From positions 62,001 to 126,000 of the forward strand of contig JAGXIW010000005.1 of NCBI GenBank assembly GCA_024635475.1: DNA of 64,000 bases, given 5' to 3'. The translations under genes and the position numbers were made by a program. The DNA comes from a bacterium. GTDB lineage: Bacteria; Patescibacteriota; Gracilibacteria; BD1-5; UBA6164. Numbering within the stretch: the stretch's first letter is position 1; every line of letters starts with the position of its first letter. Below the pieces are notes generated by a model that was not told the DNA's origin, made no database searches, and worked only from the letters and a program-made list of their open reading frames with translations. Below, piece after piece: positions 48,229 through 59,666 of this stretch.

Positions 48229-49266
48229 TTAAAAAATCTTTTTAAGGTTTTTATATAAATCACAATTATTATTTATATAAATTCACAAATCTTGAAACAA
48301 ATCGGTATTGTTTTCAAAATTATCCAAGAAGTCTACAAAGGCTTCTTTTTTTTGCTTTAAATTAAAATTTTTAAGTGTTTTAGCATATTCTATTTCTTGT
48401 ATTTTATTTTCTTCCAAAAATTCTAAAAAATCATATATTTTTTCATTGTGAGCTTTATTATTTTCTTTATAAATATCCCAAAGAGTTGGTTTTCATAATG
48501 AAAGCGAAGTGCATAAACTATTTTCTCATCTAGTTATATTTATATCACAAACCGAAAGAAAATCATTATAATCTAATAATTCCAAAAAAGGCATAAAAAT
48601 GATATTTTTCTCTTCCTGAAGACTGTATTCTATATTCTGAATTCCATTTCAAGTATCAAAAATAAAAAATACCTCATTTTTTCTTTCTTGTATTGCTTCA
48701 ATTAACTCATCTAAAGTATTTTTATAAACAAAAACTGAAATCCATTTTTTGTTTAATAAATTTTTAGATATTTCCAAATTATATTTTTCGTTAATATAAT
48801 TTAAAAATTCTTCTTTAGTTTTTAATCTTTTATCTTTTTTATTTTGAATTATTATTCATCCAGTTTTTTTTCTTAAACTAGGGATAAAGTGAATAAATTT
48901 ATTTCAATCTATTTCATAAGTTGTATTATGTAAATTTTCTACTTTTTTATGCAATAAAAAGTATCAAAACTGAATTATAGTTTTTCATTTTTCTCATTTT
49001 TTTAGATAATCATCAGGTAGTTTATAATCAAAAAATGTAAATATTGTTTTTGATGGAATTTGATTATTTAAATCTGATAAATTATGAAATTGGATATTAG
49101 TTTTATTATTTCCTACCATCTTATTAAATAATTTTTCATCATCACTAAAAAATCTAATAATGAGTTTAGGATTTTTTGAAATCATAAGTAGTGCCAAATT
49201 CAAGGCAAATCATATATCTCAATAATTATCTATAATTGGTACATAAAAGTCTATAGATTCATTCAT
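48229..49266 (-). CDS. earP: EF-P arginine rhamnosyltransferase-like protein EarP
   Basis: MNESIDFYVPIIDNYGDIGFALNLALLMI...FDYKLPDDYLKKG...FIPSLRKKTGGIIIQ...CDINITRGENSLCTSLSLGKPTLWDIYKENNKAHNEKI; 346 codons. Confidence 0.82.
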
Positions 49267-50207
49267 ATAAAACCTAGATAAATAAGATATAAAACAATAA
49301 AAATTATTCAATGTCATCTATTTAGCTTTCATTTATTACTAGAAAAATATAGAAAAAACATAAGTAGAGTTGTTACTGCTAATTCTATAATTATATAGAT
49401 TATATCTGTATTAGCTATTGAAATTGGAGTTATTAATCAAGCTATAGATAATCAAATAACTATATTTATTATATTTGATCAAACTATATTTCAAATAACT
49501 ATATCACTATCTTTTTTTAAACTAGCTACAACAGATGCAGCTAATTCAGGTAAACTTGTTCATAAAGCAACAATTGTAAGTCAAATAATCGTTTCTGATA
49601 TACCAAATGAACTAGCTATTGATTTAGATGCTCTTACTATTACTTCTGCTCATAGAGCAAGTCCTATTGATCATCAAATAATATATAATATAGATTTCCA
49701 AGTTGGTAATCTTTGTGAGTGTTCCTCTTGTTCTTCTTCTAAATTTCTCATAATTCAAAATGTATAAGACATAAAAATTATAAAAAACAATATTAATACT
49801 AAAGAATCTCAAAAAGTTATAATATTTTTAGTTGTTTTTGATAAGATTATATCATTGGCTAGAAAAAACAATGCACCTGATGTAAGTAAAGTAAAAGGAA
49901 CTTCTTTAAAAACCGTTGAATTTTGTGCTTTTAAAGGATAAATTATTGCTGATATTCATAAAATCAAAAGTATGTTTGCTATATTTGATCAAACTATATT
50001 TCACAAAGCAAGTCATGTTTCTCATTTTATAGCCGATACAGTATTTATAAATATTTCTGGGGCAGATGTTCAAATTGCAACTATAGTTAATCAAATTACC
50101 AAATTAGAAATTCAAAACTTTTTTGCAAAATTAGTTGATCAATTTACAAGATAAGAAGCACATTTTATAAGTATAAAAAATCCAACAATAAGTAGTATGT
50201 AGTCCAT
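49251..50207 (-). CDS. CaxA/YrbG-like sodium/calcium exchanger
   Basis: [51 protein letters not shown]...[38 protein letters not shown]; twin alpha repeats; 319 codons. Confidence 0.92.
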
Positions 50208-50348
50208 ATTTCTGAAAGATTAAAATATAATAAATTATTTTAATAATATAATAATTTTAGAATTATCCAAATTTTATTTGATAATTTAATTGAATTTTTC
50301 TCTTTTTTTATTAATATGTTTATGTAAAACATTTAAATTATTTTTATT

Positions 50349-51899
50349 ATGTACATTTTTATGCGAGTCTTATTTGCCATATTTTTTTCATTGATAACTT
50401 TTTTATCATGTTTTTGAGATGAATTGAAATCAATTGGTCCTGAATTGAATGAAGTGGATATAAAATGTACAGAAAATAAATATGATCTAGTATGAGATTT
50501 TGATACAAAAATAAATAGTAATTTAATTTATAGTATAAAAAATCATCTTACTTGAGTAGAAAAAAGTAATAAAAATATTTCTTTTTTAGTTACTAAAGAT
50601 TGACAAAAAATTATTGAAAAAAATACAGAAAAATTTAATATGATTTTCTCTGAGGTATGAATTTTTCTAATTAAGGCTAATATTATTGAAAAAGATTCAC
50701 AATGTGTTTATGAATTAGAAAAAAAAGTTAATGTCTATGCTAAAATAGTTTCGTATATTTCAGATAAAAATGATTTTAATTTATCATTTGATGAAAATTT
50801 CAAAAAAAATCGTATATTTTTTAATAAAACAATTTTAGAAAATAAAAATACAAGTTCTATACAAGATCAATTTTTATCTCAGATTACTGATAAATTACAT
50901 ATTTTTCAAGATTCAGATATAATAATTATTAATTCAAATAATTATTTAGAAATTCTTCAGTGATTTGAAAAATTATCAAAAATTTATAATATAAATTTTC
51001 CCAATAAAAAGATATTTATAGTTACAAATTCTAGTTTTATACTTTCAAAAAAATTACTAAGCAATTTTATAAATAGTTTAGAAGTAAATATATATACTTT
51101 TTCCCCATCAAATTTATTAAATTTTCTAAATTATATTTCTTGAGGGAATCCATCAACAGAAATCATAAAAGATAAATATTATTGAATCAATCAGATATCA
51201 TTTGATGATTCATCTAGTAATCTATTTTTTCTTACAAATTTTACGAATAAGCTTATTTTATCTTGATTTCCTATTAGTATTTTAGGAATAATATTTTCTT
51301 TATGAATTGCTGTTACTCTTATAAATTTTACAAGGCAATTTATTTGAATATCTATTTTTAATTTATATTATCCTATATTTTTCGCATTAAGTATATATCT
51401 TTTTAGTTTTCAAACAACACTAATCCTTTTCTTTGCTTCCATATTTTCTATGTATTTTATGAAATTTATATACAAAAGAGTACATTTTTTATTAAATACT
51501 AAACTTTCTTTATATTTTATACTTTATATTATAATTGCTATAATATTTATTTGAATATTAAACTTGCTTAATTTTGTAGATTTTTACGATTTAAAATCAA
51601 ATTTAGTTATTTTCCCATTTATTATAATTCCAATGATTGCTTATAAATTATTTGCCGATGAAAGAAAAGTTTTTAGCTTTGGTTTCTTATTTTACTTATT
51701 AGAATTTATATTTGTATCATTTATTGCTTATTTTACAATTAGGTCTAGCTTTATTCAAAATATGTTTTTAGCCTATACAGAATTACTTATTATTGTATTT
51801 TTTATAAACTTTTTAATTTGAAAATTCACTTGATTACAAATTTTAGAATATATTCGTTTTATTCCTTTAATAAAAAAACATTTTCAAGAAGAAGAGTAA
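50349..51899 (+). CDS. Membrane protein resembling the 7TM (inactive transglutaminase-7TM) family
   Basis: Extracytoplasmic N-terminal half then ~7 hydrophobic helices ending FLIGKFTGLQILEYIRFIPLIKKHFQEEE*; directly precedes an alpha-L-glutamate-ligase-like gene; 517 codons. Confidence 0.65.
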
Positions 51900-51978
51900 A
51901 CTACAAAATATAGAATTGTAAAAAAAATAATTTTACAATTTTCTAAGCATTGACTACTAATCCCTAATTTCTATACCT

Positions 51979-54306
51979 ATGTTTGATTTTTGAATACTTT
52001 CGATGAATGAAAGAAATCTAAATTATATAAAAAAACTCAACCCAAAATCTTCTATAAATTTGGCTGATAATAAAGTAGAAACAAAGATTTTTTTAGAAGA
52101 AAGATGAATTTTGGTACCTAAAACATTAGAAACTATATCAAATAAAAAACAATTAACTTCTTTTAATTTTTCTTTAATTAAAGAAAAATTTTTTGTTATA
52201 AAACCTGTTTTTTGAAGTAAATGAGAAGGGATACTGATAGTTGAAAAATTAAAAAATTGAAATTATAAAATATGAGATGATATAGTTTCAGAAGTATTTT
52301 TAGTTGATCATATGCATGATATATTGAATTGAGATTTCTCTCTAAATTATTGATTTGATAAAGTTTTAATAGAAGAAAAATTAATTCCATGAAATTGATT
52401 TGAAAGATTTTGTAAGTACTGATTAGCTGATATAAGATTGATAGTTTATAACCTTGTACCCGTGGCAGCAATGGTTAGAATGCCAACAAAAGTATCAGGT
52501 TGAAAAGCAAATCTAGCTCAATGATGATTTTGACTTGGTATAGAAGTATGATCAGGAATAATTAATACCATATATATAAATTGAAAGGTACATAAAAACA
52601 ATTTTCCAGAAAAATATAGCTTTTTAAAATGATTTGAAATTCCATTTTGGGATGAGATACTTTATGCTTCATCAAAGACTCAATTTTTTGTAAATCTTTG
52701 ATATATTGCTCTTGATTGGGTTATAACAGAATCTTGACCAAAAATCCTTGAGATAAATGCTAGAGCAGGTCTTGAAATACAAAATGTATGTTTGCTACCT
52801 TTAAAAAACAGACTTGATAAAATAAAAGATTTAAAAATATCTGAGCCAGAAAAATGAGTAGAATTATCAAAATCTTTGTTCTCACATAAAGTTACAAATA
52901 GATTTAATTCATCAAAAATTCTTTATTTATCACAACAAGCAAAACTTATTTTTAATGAAAGTGAAGAAAATGTAATAGTTAAGGTTGATTTAAATAAATC
53001 AAAAAATTTCATTTCTAATTATTTATTTGATTTAGTTATGAAAAACAATTTTGTAATTAAAATCTGAGAAAATATAAAATTTAAAAATTTAAAATTTATA
53101 GTTGATGAATCTTTGGATAATGATACTTTAGTTTTATGAACAAATATAGTAAAAGACTTTTATATAAAACCTGAAACAAATATAATTAATAAAGAATTAT
53201 TTATTCCAAAAAAAATAAATAAAAATGAGATTTCTTTACTTAAAATTATTGATGAAAAAATTGTAAAATTGGATAAAAAAGTAAGTATAACTAATTCTAT
53301 CAAACCTATAAATTTCTTAGAACAATTAGATAAATTTATAGAAATGAAATGAAAATATAATCCAAACTTTGAATATAACTTTATAAGTGATAATAAAATA
53401 GAAACAATAGAATTAGAAATAATATCTTTAAAAGAAACTTATTTTAAAAAAGATTTAGAATTGAAATCAGTATTTGCAAATATATTTTTGGAAAAAATTG
53501 ATGAAATTTCAAATAAATTAAATTTGATTAAAGCATATAAATCACAAAAATTTGAGGATATAGAAAAGTATAATATAAAGCTTTATTGAAAGTTAGAAGA
53601 AAAATTTGTAGAAAAATCTGAAAATAAATTGGGATTATTAATAACTGAAGATATATTATGAAAACAATTAGATCAAAATTATGTAGTTGAATACATAAAA
53701 AATTATTTAGAACAAAATTGATTAATAGAATGAGTAAAAGTAGTTTTATCTACTTCAAATATGTCTAGAATTTCTGTAAATAGAAAAAAATGAAAAGTTG
53801 AAGTCAGAGTATCTATAGATTGAATTTTTAGGAAAAAAGAACTAGATTGAATAATCGCTCACGAAATATGAGTTCATCTTGTAAGATATATTAATTGAAA
53901 AAAATCATGATGGAACATATTTGAATCAGGAACTGCAAATTATTTATCAACAGAAGAATGATTAGCAGTTTATAATAGTTTAAAATATTTTCCAGAAAAT
54001 TATAAAAAAAATTCTATGTACCAAAATTATTATATGATAAATTTGTCAAAAAAACTTGATTTTCAAGAATTAGCAGAGATTTGATTTCGTTTAAAATGAA
54101 ATGATTATGTTAAAGTATTTAAAACTGTTACTAGGTTTAAAAAATGAATAATTGATACAAGTATAAAAAATCCCTGAGCATTTTTTTCTAAAGATAAAGT
54201 TTATTTAGATTGATATGTAAAAGTTAAAGAATGGGTTGAAAAGTGATGAGATATTGATAAGTTAATGATAGGGAAGATTAAAATAGAAGATTTAAATTTT
54301 ATTTAG
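51979..54306 (+). CDS. Fusion of alpha-L-glutamate ligase-like ATP-grasp and DUF1704 (QEGLA-motif) metallopeptidase-like domain
   Basis: ILSMNERNLNYIKKLNPKSSINLADNKVETKIFLEERGILVPKT...FVIKPVFGSKGEGILIV...LAQGGFGLGIEVG; C-terminal half LDGIIAHEIGVHLVRYINGKK..STEEGLAVYNSL; 776 codons. Confidence 0.85.
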
Positions 54307-54327
54307 TATTTTTTAATTATAATTACC

Positions 54328-55308
54328 ATGTGAAAATTTATGACTTATTTTTCTATTACTTCCCAAATAATTATTGACGAAGCTAAAAAAATGGGATTTG
54401 AAACTGAAATATTACAAGTAAATAAAAATTTTTATGTGATTAGATGAAACGGTAAAGAAATATATTTTAAAAGTAATGATTTTTGATGAAACACAGCTTT
54501 GTGATATAAAATAGCTGATGATAAAGAATTAACAAGTATTATTTTAGATAAAAATTGATTTAAAATTCCTAGAAGTATTTATATAAATAAAAAAGATTTA
54601 AAATACTTTAATATAGAAAAAACAAATTTGAAGTTTCCATTGGTTACAAAACCAATAGATGAGTGACATGGTAATTGAGTAACCATATGAATAGAGTCAA
54701 AGGAAGAATTAAATTGTGGTATAAAAGAAGCTTTAAAATACGGAAATAATTTAATTATTCAAGAATTTATAGAATGAGATGAACATAGAATATTAGTTAT
54801 TTGAGATAAAGTTATTTTATGAATAAAAAGAATACCTGCACATATTATTTGAGACTGAATTAATACTATTAAAGAATTAATTGAACTAGAAAATAAGAAT
54901 CCTCTTAGATGAAAATGATATGAGTCATCTTTAACTTATATTGATATAGATTCTAAATTAATTAATTATATTTGAAAAACTTGATTAAAATTAGATACTA
55001 TTTCTAATAAATGAGAATATGTAAAACTAAGATGAGTTTCAAACTTATGAGTTTGATGAACATTAATAAATGTAACAAATAAAATGTCAGAAGAATTAAA
55101 AAAAGAATGTGTTTATGCAGTTAAAGAATTATGATTAAAGGTAGCTTGAATAGATATAATTACTGAGGATTTGACAACTTCTTTACATAATTCATGATGA
55201 GCTATAATAGAAGTAAATGCTACTCCTTGATTTTGATGAGATTTTGAACTAACTTGAGTTAATACTTGAAAGGAATTGTTGAAGTATGTTTTTGATATAA
55301 AAGATTAA
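54328..55308 (+). CDS. ATP-grasp ligase (RimK/cyanophycin-synthetase-like)
   Basis: FPLVTKPIDEGHGNGVTIGIESKEELNCGIKEALKYGNNLIIQEFIEGDEHRILVIGDKVILGIKRIPAHIIGDGINTIKELI...IEVNATPGFGGDFELTG; 327 codons. Confidence 0.85.
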
Positions 55309-56183
55309 TTTACAATTTCTGTACAAAAATGGGTAGTTATATAAAATTCAAAAGAATTAATTCCTGATTTTTTTATAGCTATTCACATTCAGATTTTACT
55401 AAATTCTTTTTTTATGATACTTTCATAATGAACTTGATTAGCTTTACCCCTTTCGGCCATATACATATCAAATACTTCTTTAATTCACTTTGTTAACTTA
55501 TCTGTACAATCATTTGAATCGTTACATTTATAATATCATCTTCCTGTATTTTCGCTGTGAGTTATCCTATTTATATTTTCACAAGTTACTTGTCTATCTG
55601 AAAACCATGAATTAATCTTATTATAATTATAATATGAATCTCCAGAATCTCTTTTATGAGACATAATTCACCTTGCAAGGGAAGTATCTGACCACTCTTC
55701 AGCAGTATCATTTAATTTATTTTCATAAGAATATGCTTCACTTCATTTATTTTTTCTTATCTCATTATAAAATCAAATCCAAGAAGATCTAACTTTGCTT
55801 ATATCAATCTTGAAATCAGAAAAATTAGTTTTACTTGCATAATTTGATTTGGTTTCACTTCCTTTTGTTACTTCTTTTATATTATTTTCTTGTTTGTATT
55901 TATCATTTGTATAATTTACTATAGTTGTTTTTATTCAATTTAATATTTGGTAAATTTTGGAGTTTTTTTCAGTTTTTTTAATTGTTTTATTAATAGTAAA
56001 TACATATTTTGTTGTTACTACATCTCATTTTTTATCTATAAGTTTATTAATCTTATTAGAAATTTCATTTATTAAAAGTTTATCTTTCATAGTCAATTTA
56101 TATATTTCTGTTTCAGCAAAAGAAAACTGAATAGAAAATATAAATAGAAGAATAATAATAAATATTTTTTTAAGAAAAGTCAT
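55305..56183 (-). CDS. Secreted CAP/SCP-like domain protein
   Basis: Signal peptide MTFLKKIFIIILLFIFSIQFSFAE; YENKLNDTAEEWSDTSLARGIMSHKRDSGDSYYNYNKINSWFSDRQVTCENINR...VHYESIIKKEFSKIGMGIAIKK; 293 codons. Confidence 0.7.
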
Positions 56184-56255
56184 AATTTAAAAATTACTTA
56201 TAATTAATTCATTATAAGTAATTGATTTTTATTTCAAAAAGATTTTTTAAAACTA

Positions 56256-56286
56256 AAAAAGAAGGATTTAAAATCCTTCTTTTTTA
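56256..56286 (-). terminator. Hairpin terminator
   Basis: aaaaaagaaggatttaaaatccttctttttt. Confidence 0.75.
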
Positions 56287-56289
56287 TAA

Positions 56290-56748
56290 TTATTTACCTC
56301 TTGAAGAATAACTACTTCATCATCTTGAACTAGGTTTTCTTGTAGATCATCTTTGTCATCTTCTTTCGTCTCTTTTTGGAGGGTATGAACCACTTTTATA
56401 TTCAGAGTCATGATTTTCAGTTTTTTTATAAGAACTATCACTTCTAGGAAAGCTAGGCTTACTATAACCAAAATCTCTTGAACCAAAACTTTTTTTCTCA
56501 TAAGAATTACTTTTAAAATCATCTGATTTTCTATAAGTACTATCTTTTTTTGGAAAGCCTGTTCTACTTAAACCAGAATCTCTAGGAGTATAACTTTTCT
56601 TTTCTTCTATATTTCAGATTTTTTTCTCTAGGGAAATAATTGTTTTTTCCAAAGAAGTAATTGTATTTTCCAAAGAATTAACAGTTTTAGTTAATGAATT
56701 AATAGCTTTTTCTAAAGAGCTATTTTTTTCTTCTAAATATTCTTGCAT
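56290..56748 (-). CDS. Coiled-coil plus RGG-like tail protein, related to the helicase C-terminal tail
   Basis: MQEYLEEKNSSLEKAINSLTKTVNSLENTITSLEKTIISLEKKI...EKKSFGSRDFGYSK...PPKRDERRGQRGSTRKPSSRGGSSYSSRGK*; 153 codons. Confidence 0.7.
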
Positions 56749-56775
56749 AAAAATTAAATTAAATATTAAAAATAA

Positions 56776-58194
56776 TTATCTTCATCTAAAACTACTACTA
56801 CTTCAATTATCTCTTCTTGTAGTGCTTCTTTGTCATCTTTGTTCATCTCTTTTAGCAAAATATCAAGTACTTCTATGTTCTGAAGATTTATTGTCATCAG
56901 TATTTCTATAAGAAGAACTATCTCTTGAACCAAAACTTTTTCTTTCTCCAGATCCACTTCTACTTCATCCAAATCATCCTCTTGATCATCCTCTACTACC
57001 TCCACCAAAACCACCTCTTCATCTATTTCATCCAAAACCACCTCTTCATGAAGTACTTCTTTCTTCTACTTTTCTTTCTATTTCTTCTCATTCATTATTT
57101 ACTTGTTTTATTTTGATTTTGTTAGTTCTTTCAATATTTTTTAGAGAATATTGTTCGCTTCAAGAAACAAACATTATTGCTTTACCTTCAGCACCAGCTC
57201 TACCAGTTCTACCAATTCTATGAATGTAACTTTCAGGATCTGTAGGTACATCAAAGTTTACAACTAGATCTATATTTTTCATATTTAATCATCTAGCAGC
57301 TACATCAGTAACTACAAATATATTTGAATATCCATCTTGGAAATCTTTTAAAGCTTTAAATCTCTCTCTTTGTCTCATATCTCAATTTAAATATGATGCT
57401 TTAAATCAATCATCATTTAATTTGTTAGATAACATTTCAGTATCTCTTTTTGTTTGTACAAAAACTATAGTTTTTTCAGATTTATGAGTTTTTATAAACC
57501 TGTTTAAAAGATCATATTTGTGTATATGAGGAGTTTCTACAAATGAGTGATCAATTTTTTCAGTAGTTATAGCATCTGTTGATTTGATAAATGTATAATT
57601 TATTCAAAGATATTTTTCTATAATTGCCTTTATTTCATTTGTAATTGTAGCTGAAAAAGAAAAAACTTGTTTAAGATTTGTTAATCAATCCCAAATAAAT
57701 TCTATATCATCCACAAAACCCATATCAAGCATTCTATCTACTTCATCAAGTACAAAGAAGTTTATATGTTCTAGTTTCAATACTTTTCTTTCAATTAAAT
57801 CAATTACTCTTCAAGGAGTTCAAATTACTATATCCTGTCATTTTCTGATTAAGTCTATTTGTTTGTAAATAGGACTTCATCCGTAAACAGCTAGAGATGA
57901 TACTCTATGATATTTACTTAGTTTAAATATTTCTTCTTTAATTTGAGTTACAAGTTCTCTAGTTGGAGCTATTATAAGAGCTTGAGTTCATCTCTTATTT
58001 GGATCCATATTTTGTAATAAAGACAATGCAAATGCAGCAGTTTTACCTGTACCAGTTTGTGATTGTCCAATTACATTTTTTCCAGCGAAAGCTTCTTTTA
58101 TTACATCAGTTTGTACTTGAGTTGGAGTTACATATCCCATCTCAGTAATTGCCTTAAGTATATTGTCGTTAAGTCATAGTTCATTAAAATTCAT
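56776..58194 (-). CDS. DEAD-box RNA helicase with RGG-rich C-terminus
   Basis: [40 protein letters not shown]...APTRELVTQ...[13 protein letters not shown]...SATITNE...[10 protein letters not shown]...[42 protein letters not shown]; 473 codons. Confidence 0.95.
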
Positions 58195-58649
58195 ATTTTG
58201 TTTGGTTAAAAATAATTACATGTGAAAAAAAATCGCATATAAAAAAGTGAATGATAAAATAAATTATTAGATATTTTTCTAATACTATTTTTCATAAATA
58301 TTAAATTTGAGTATAATGCAATACTCTTTGTATTTGAATTATAAAAGTTTTTATTTATTTACATAAAATAAACCTTAGATAAAAAGGATGCTCTAAATCA
58401 TTCTTTTTATGTTTTAAGGAATATCTTTATTATTATGTCATACTCGTTTATTTATCACGAAGTATTCAGTTTGCAAAATTTACTGAAAAAGGTGATAAGC
58501 AAAGGTAGAGGAAGAAAATTTCATTTTTTATATCTTTTTATAGATTTGTTGAAATTTTAGATTTTCCTTAAAAAAAGTTGTTTTAAAAACTTTTCAAATT
58601 CGATGTTATTATATAGATTAATTTTAAATTGCAAATTTAAATAAAAAAA

Positions 58650-58677
58650 TTGACAGAAGATAAAATAAAAATATAAT
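58650..58677 (+). promoter_or_regulatory. Sigma70-like promoter of the NAD operon
   Basis: TTGACA-N16-TATAAT, about 190 bp upstream of pncA. Confidence 0.7.
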
Positions 58678-58680
58678 ATG

Positions 58681-58697
58681 AGTGTAATATTTACACT
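58681..58697. promoter_or_regulatory. Candidate operator palindrome
   Basis: AGTGTAA-TAT-TTACACT perfect inverted repeat immediately after the -10 box. Confidence 0.65.
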
Positions 58698-58833
58698 ATA
58701 AAATAATTTATTAGAAAAGTGAATTAAACATACCATTTTAGATTTAAAAATTGGTTCTTGGTTTTAAACACAATATTACTATAATAAATTATTTATTTAT
58801 AAAAAAAATGTAAAATTTTTTTAAATAAGAATA

Positions 58834-58850
58834 AGTGTAATATATACATT
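58834..58850. promoter_or_regulatory. Second candidate operator (imperfect)
   Basis: agtgtaatatatacatt just upstream of pncA. Confidence 0.5.
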
Positions 58851-58869
58851 AGTTTATTTCTTAACTTTT

Positions 58870-59619
58870 ATGATTATGAAGAAAGAAGCAGTTATAGTTG
58901 TAGATTATCAAAATGATTTTGCTAATCCTGAAACAGGTACTTTGTATGTAAATAGATGAGAGAAGATTGCAACAGTGATAAATGAAGTTGTTAGGGAAGT
59001 TAAAAATAAAGGTTGACTTATAATAACATCAAGAGAATTACATCCTGTCTGACATATATCTTTTGCATCAAATTTTGTAGGAAAAGAATCTATTATAGAA
59101 GCATTTAAAAGAGGTAAGAATCCTACAGCTAAAAATTTTATTACTAAAGCTGAAGTACAAGGTTGGACACAAGAAAAAAATCAAATAGGGGATAATGCTA
59201 TGTTTAATTTACAGGAATTAAAAGCATATTTAGATGTAGTTTGAGATCAAGCACTTTGGCCAAAACATTGTGTCGATGGAACTATTTGAGCAGAATTTTA
59301 TAAAGGTTTTGATGCTACTATGGTCGATATAGAGATTAAAAAATGATTTCAAGCTTATACTCATCCGTATTCTGCATTTGGTGGTAAAACTATGGATGAA
59401 AAAGAAAATATGATAAATGTATTGAAATGATTTTGAATTAATTTAGTTAAAGTAGTTTGACTTGCGACTGATTACTGTGATATAGCTACTGTACTAGATG
59501 CTAGAAAAGAGGGAATAGAAACAGAATTTATCCAAAAAGCAGCAGCATGAGTAGATCCAGCATGAACTATAGATGCATTAAAAGTTATGAGAGAAGCCTG
59601 AGCAAAAATTATTGACTAA
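58870..59619 (+). CDS. pncA: Nicotinamidase
   Basis: AVIVVDYQNDFANPETGTLYV...SRELHPVGHISFASNF...LWPKHCVDGTIGAEF...VVGLATDYCDIATVLDARKEG; 250 codons. Confidence 0.92.
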
Positions 59620-59666
59620 AAGTAAGTGTATATATTACAATTAATTATTTATTAATTTAAATTATT

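Noticed and set aside
56766-57116. ORFs 56766-57041 (-) and 56925-57116 (+)
   Set aside because: Out-of-frame or antisense readings of the low-complexity RGG tail of the DEAD-box helicase.
58200-58869. Long intergenic region as RNase P RNA, tmRNA or riboswitch
   Set aside because: No recognisable conserved cores seen by eye; only promoter and palindromes could be supported. A covariance-model search would be needed.
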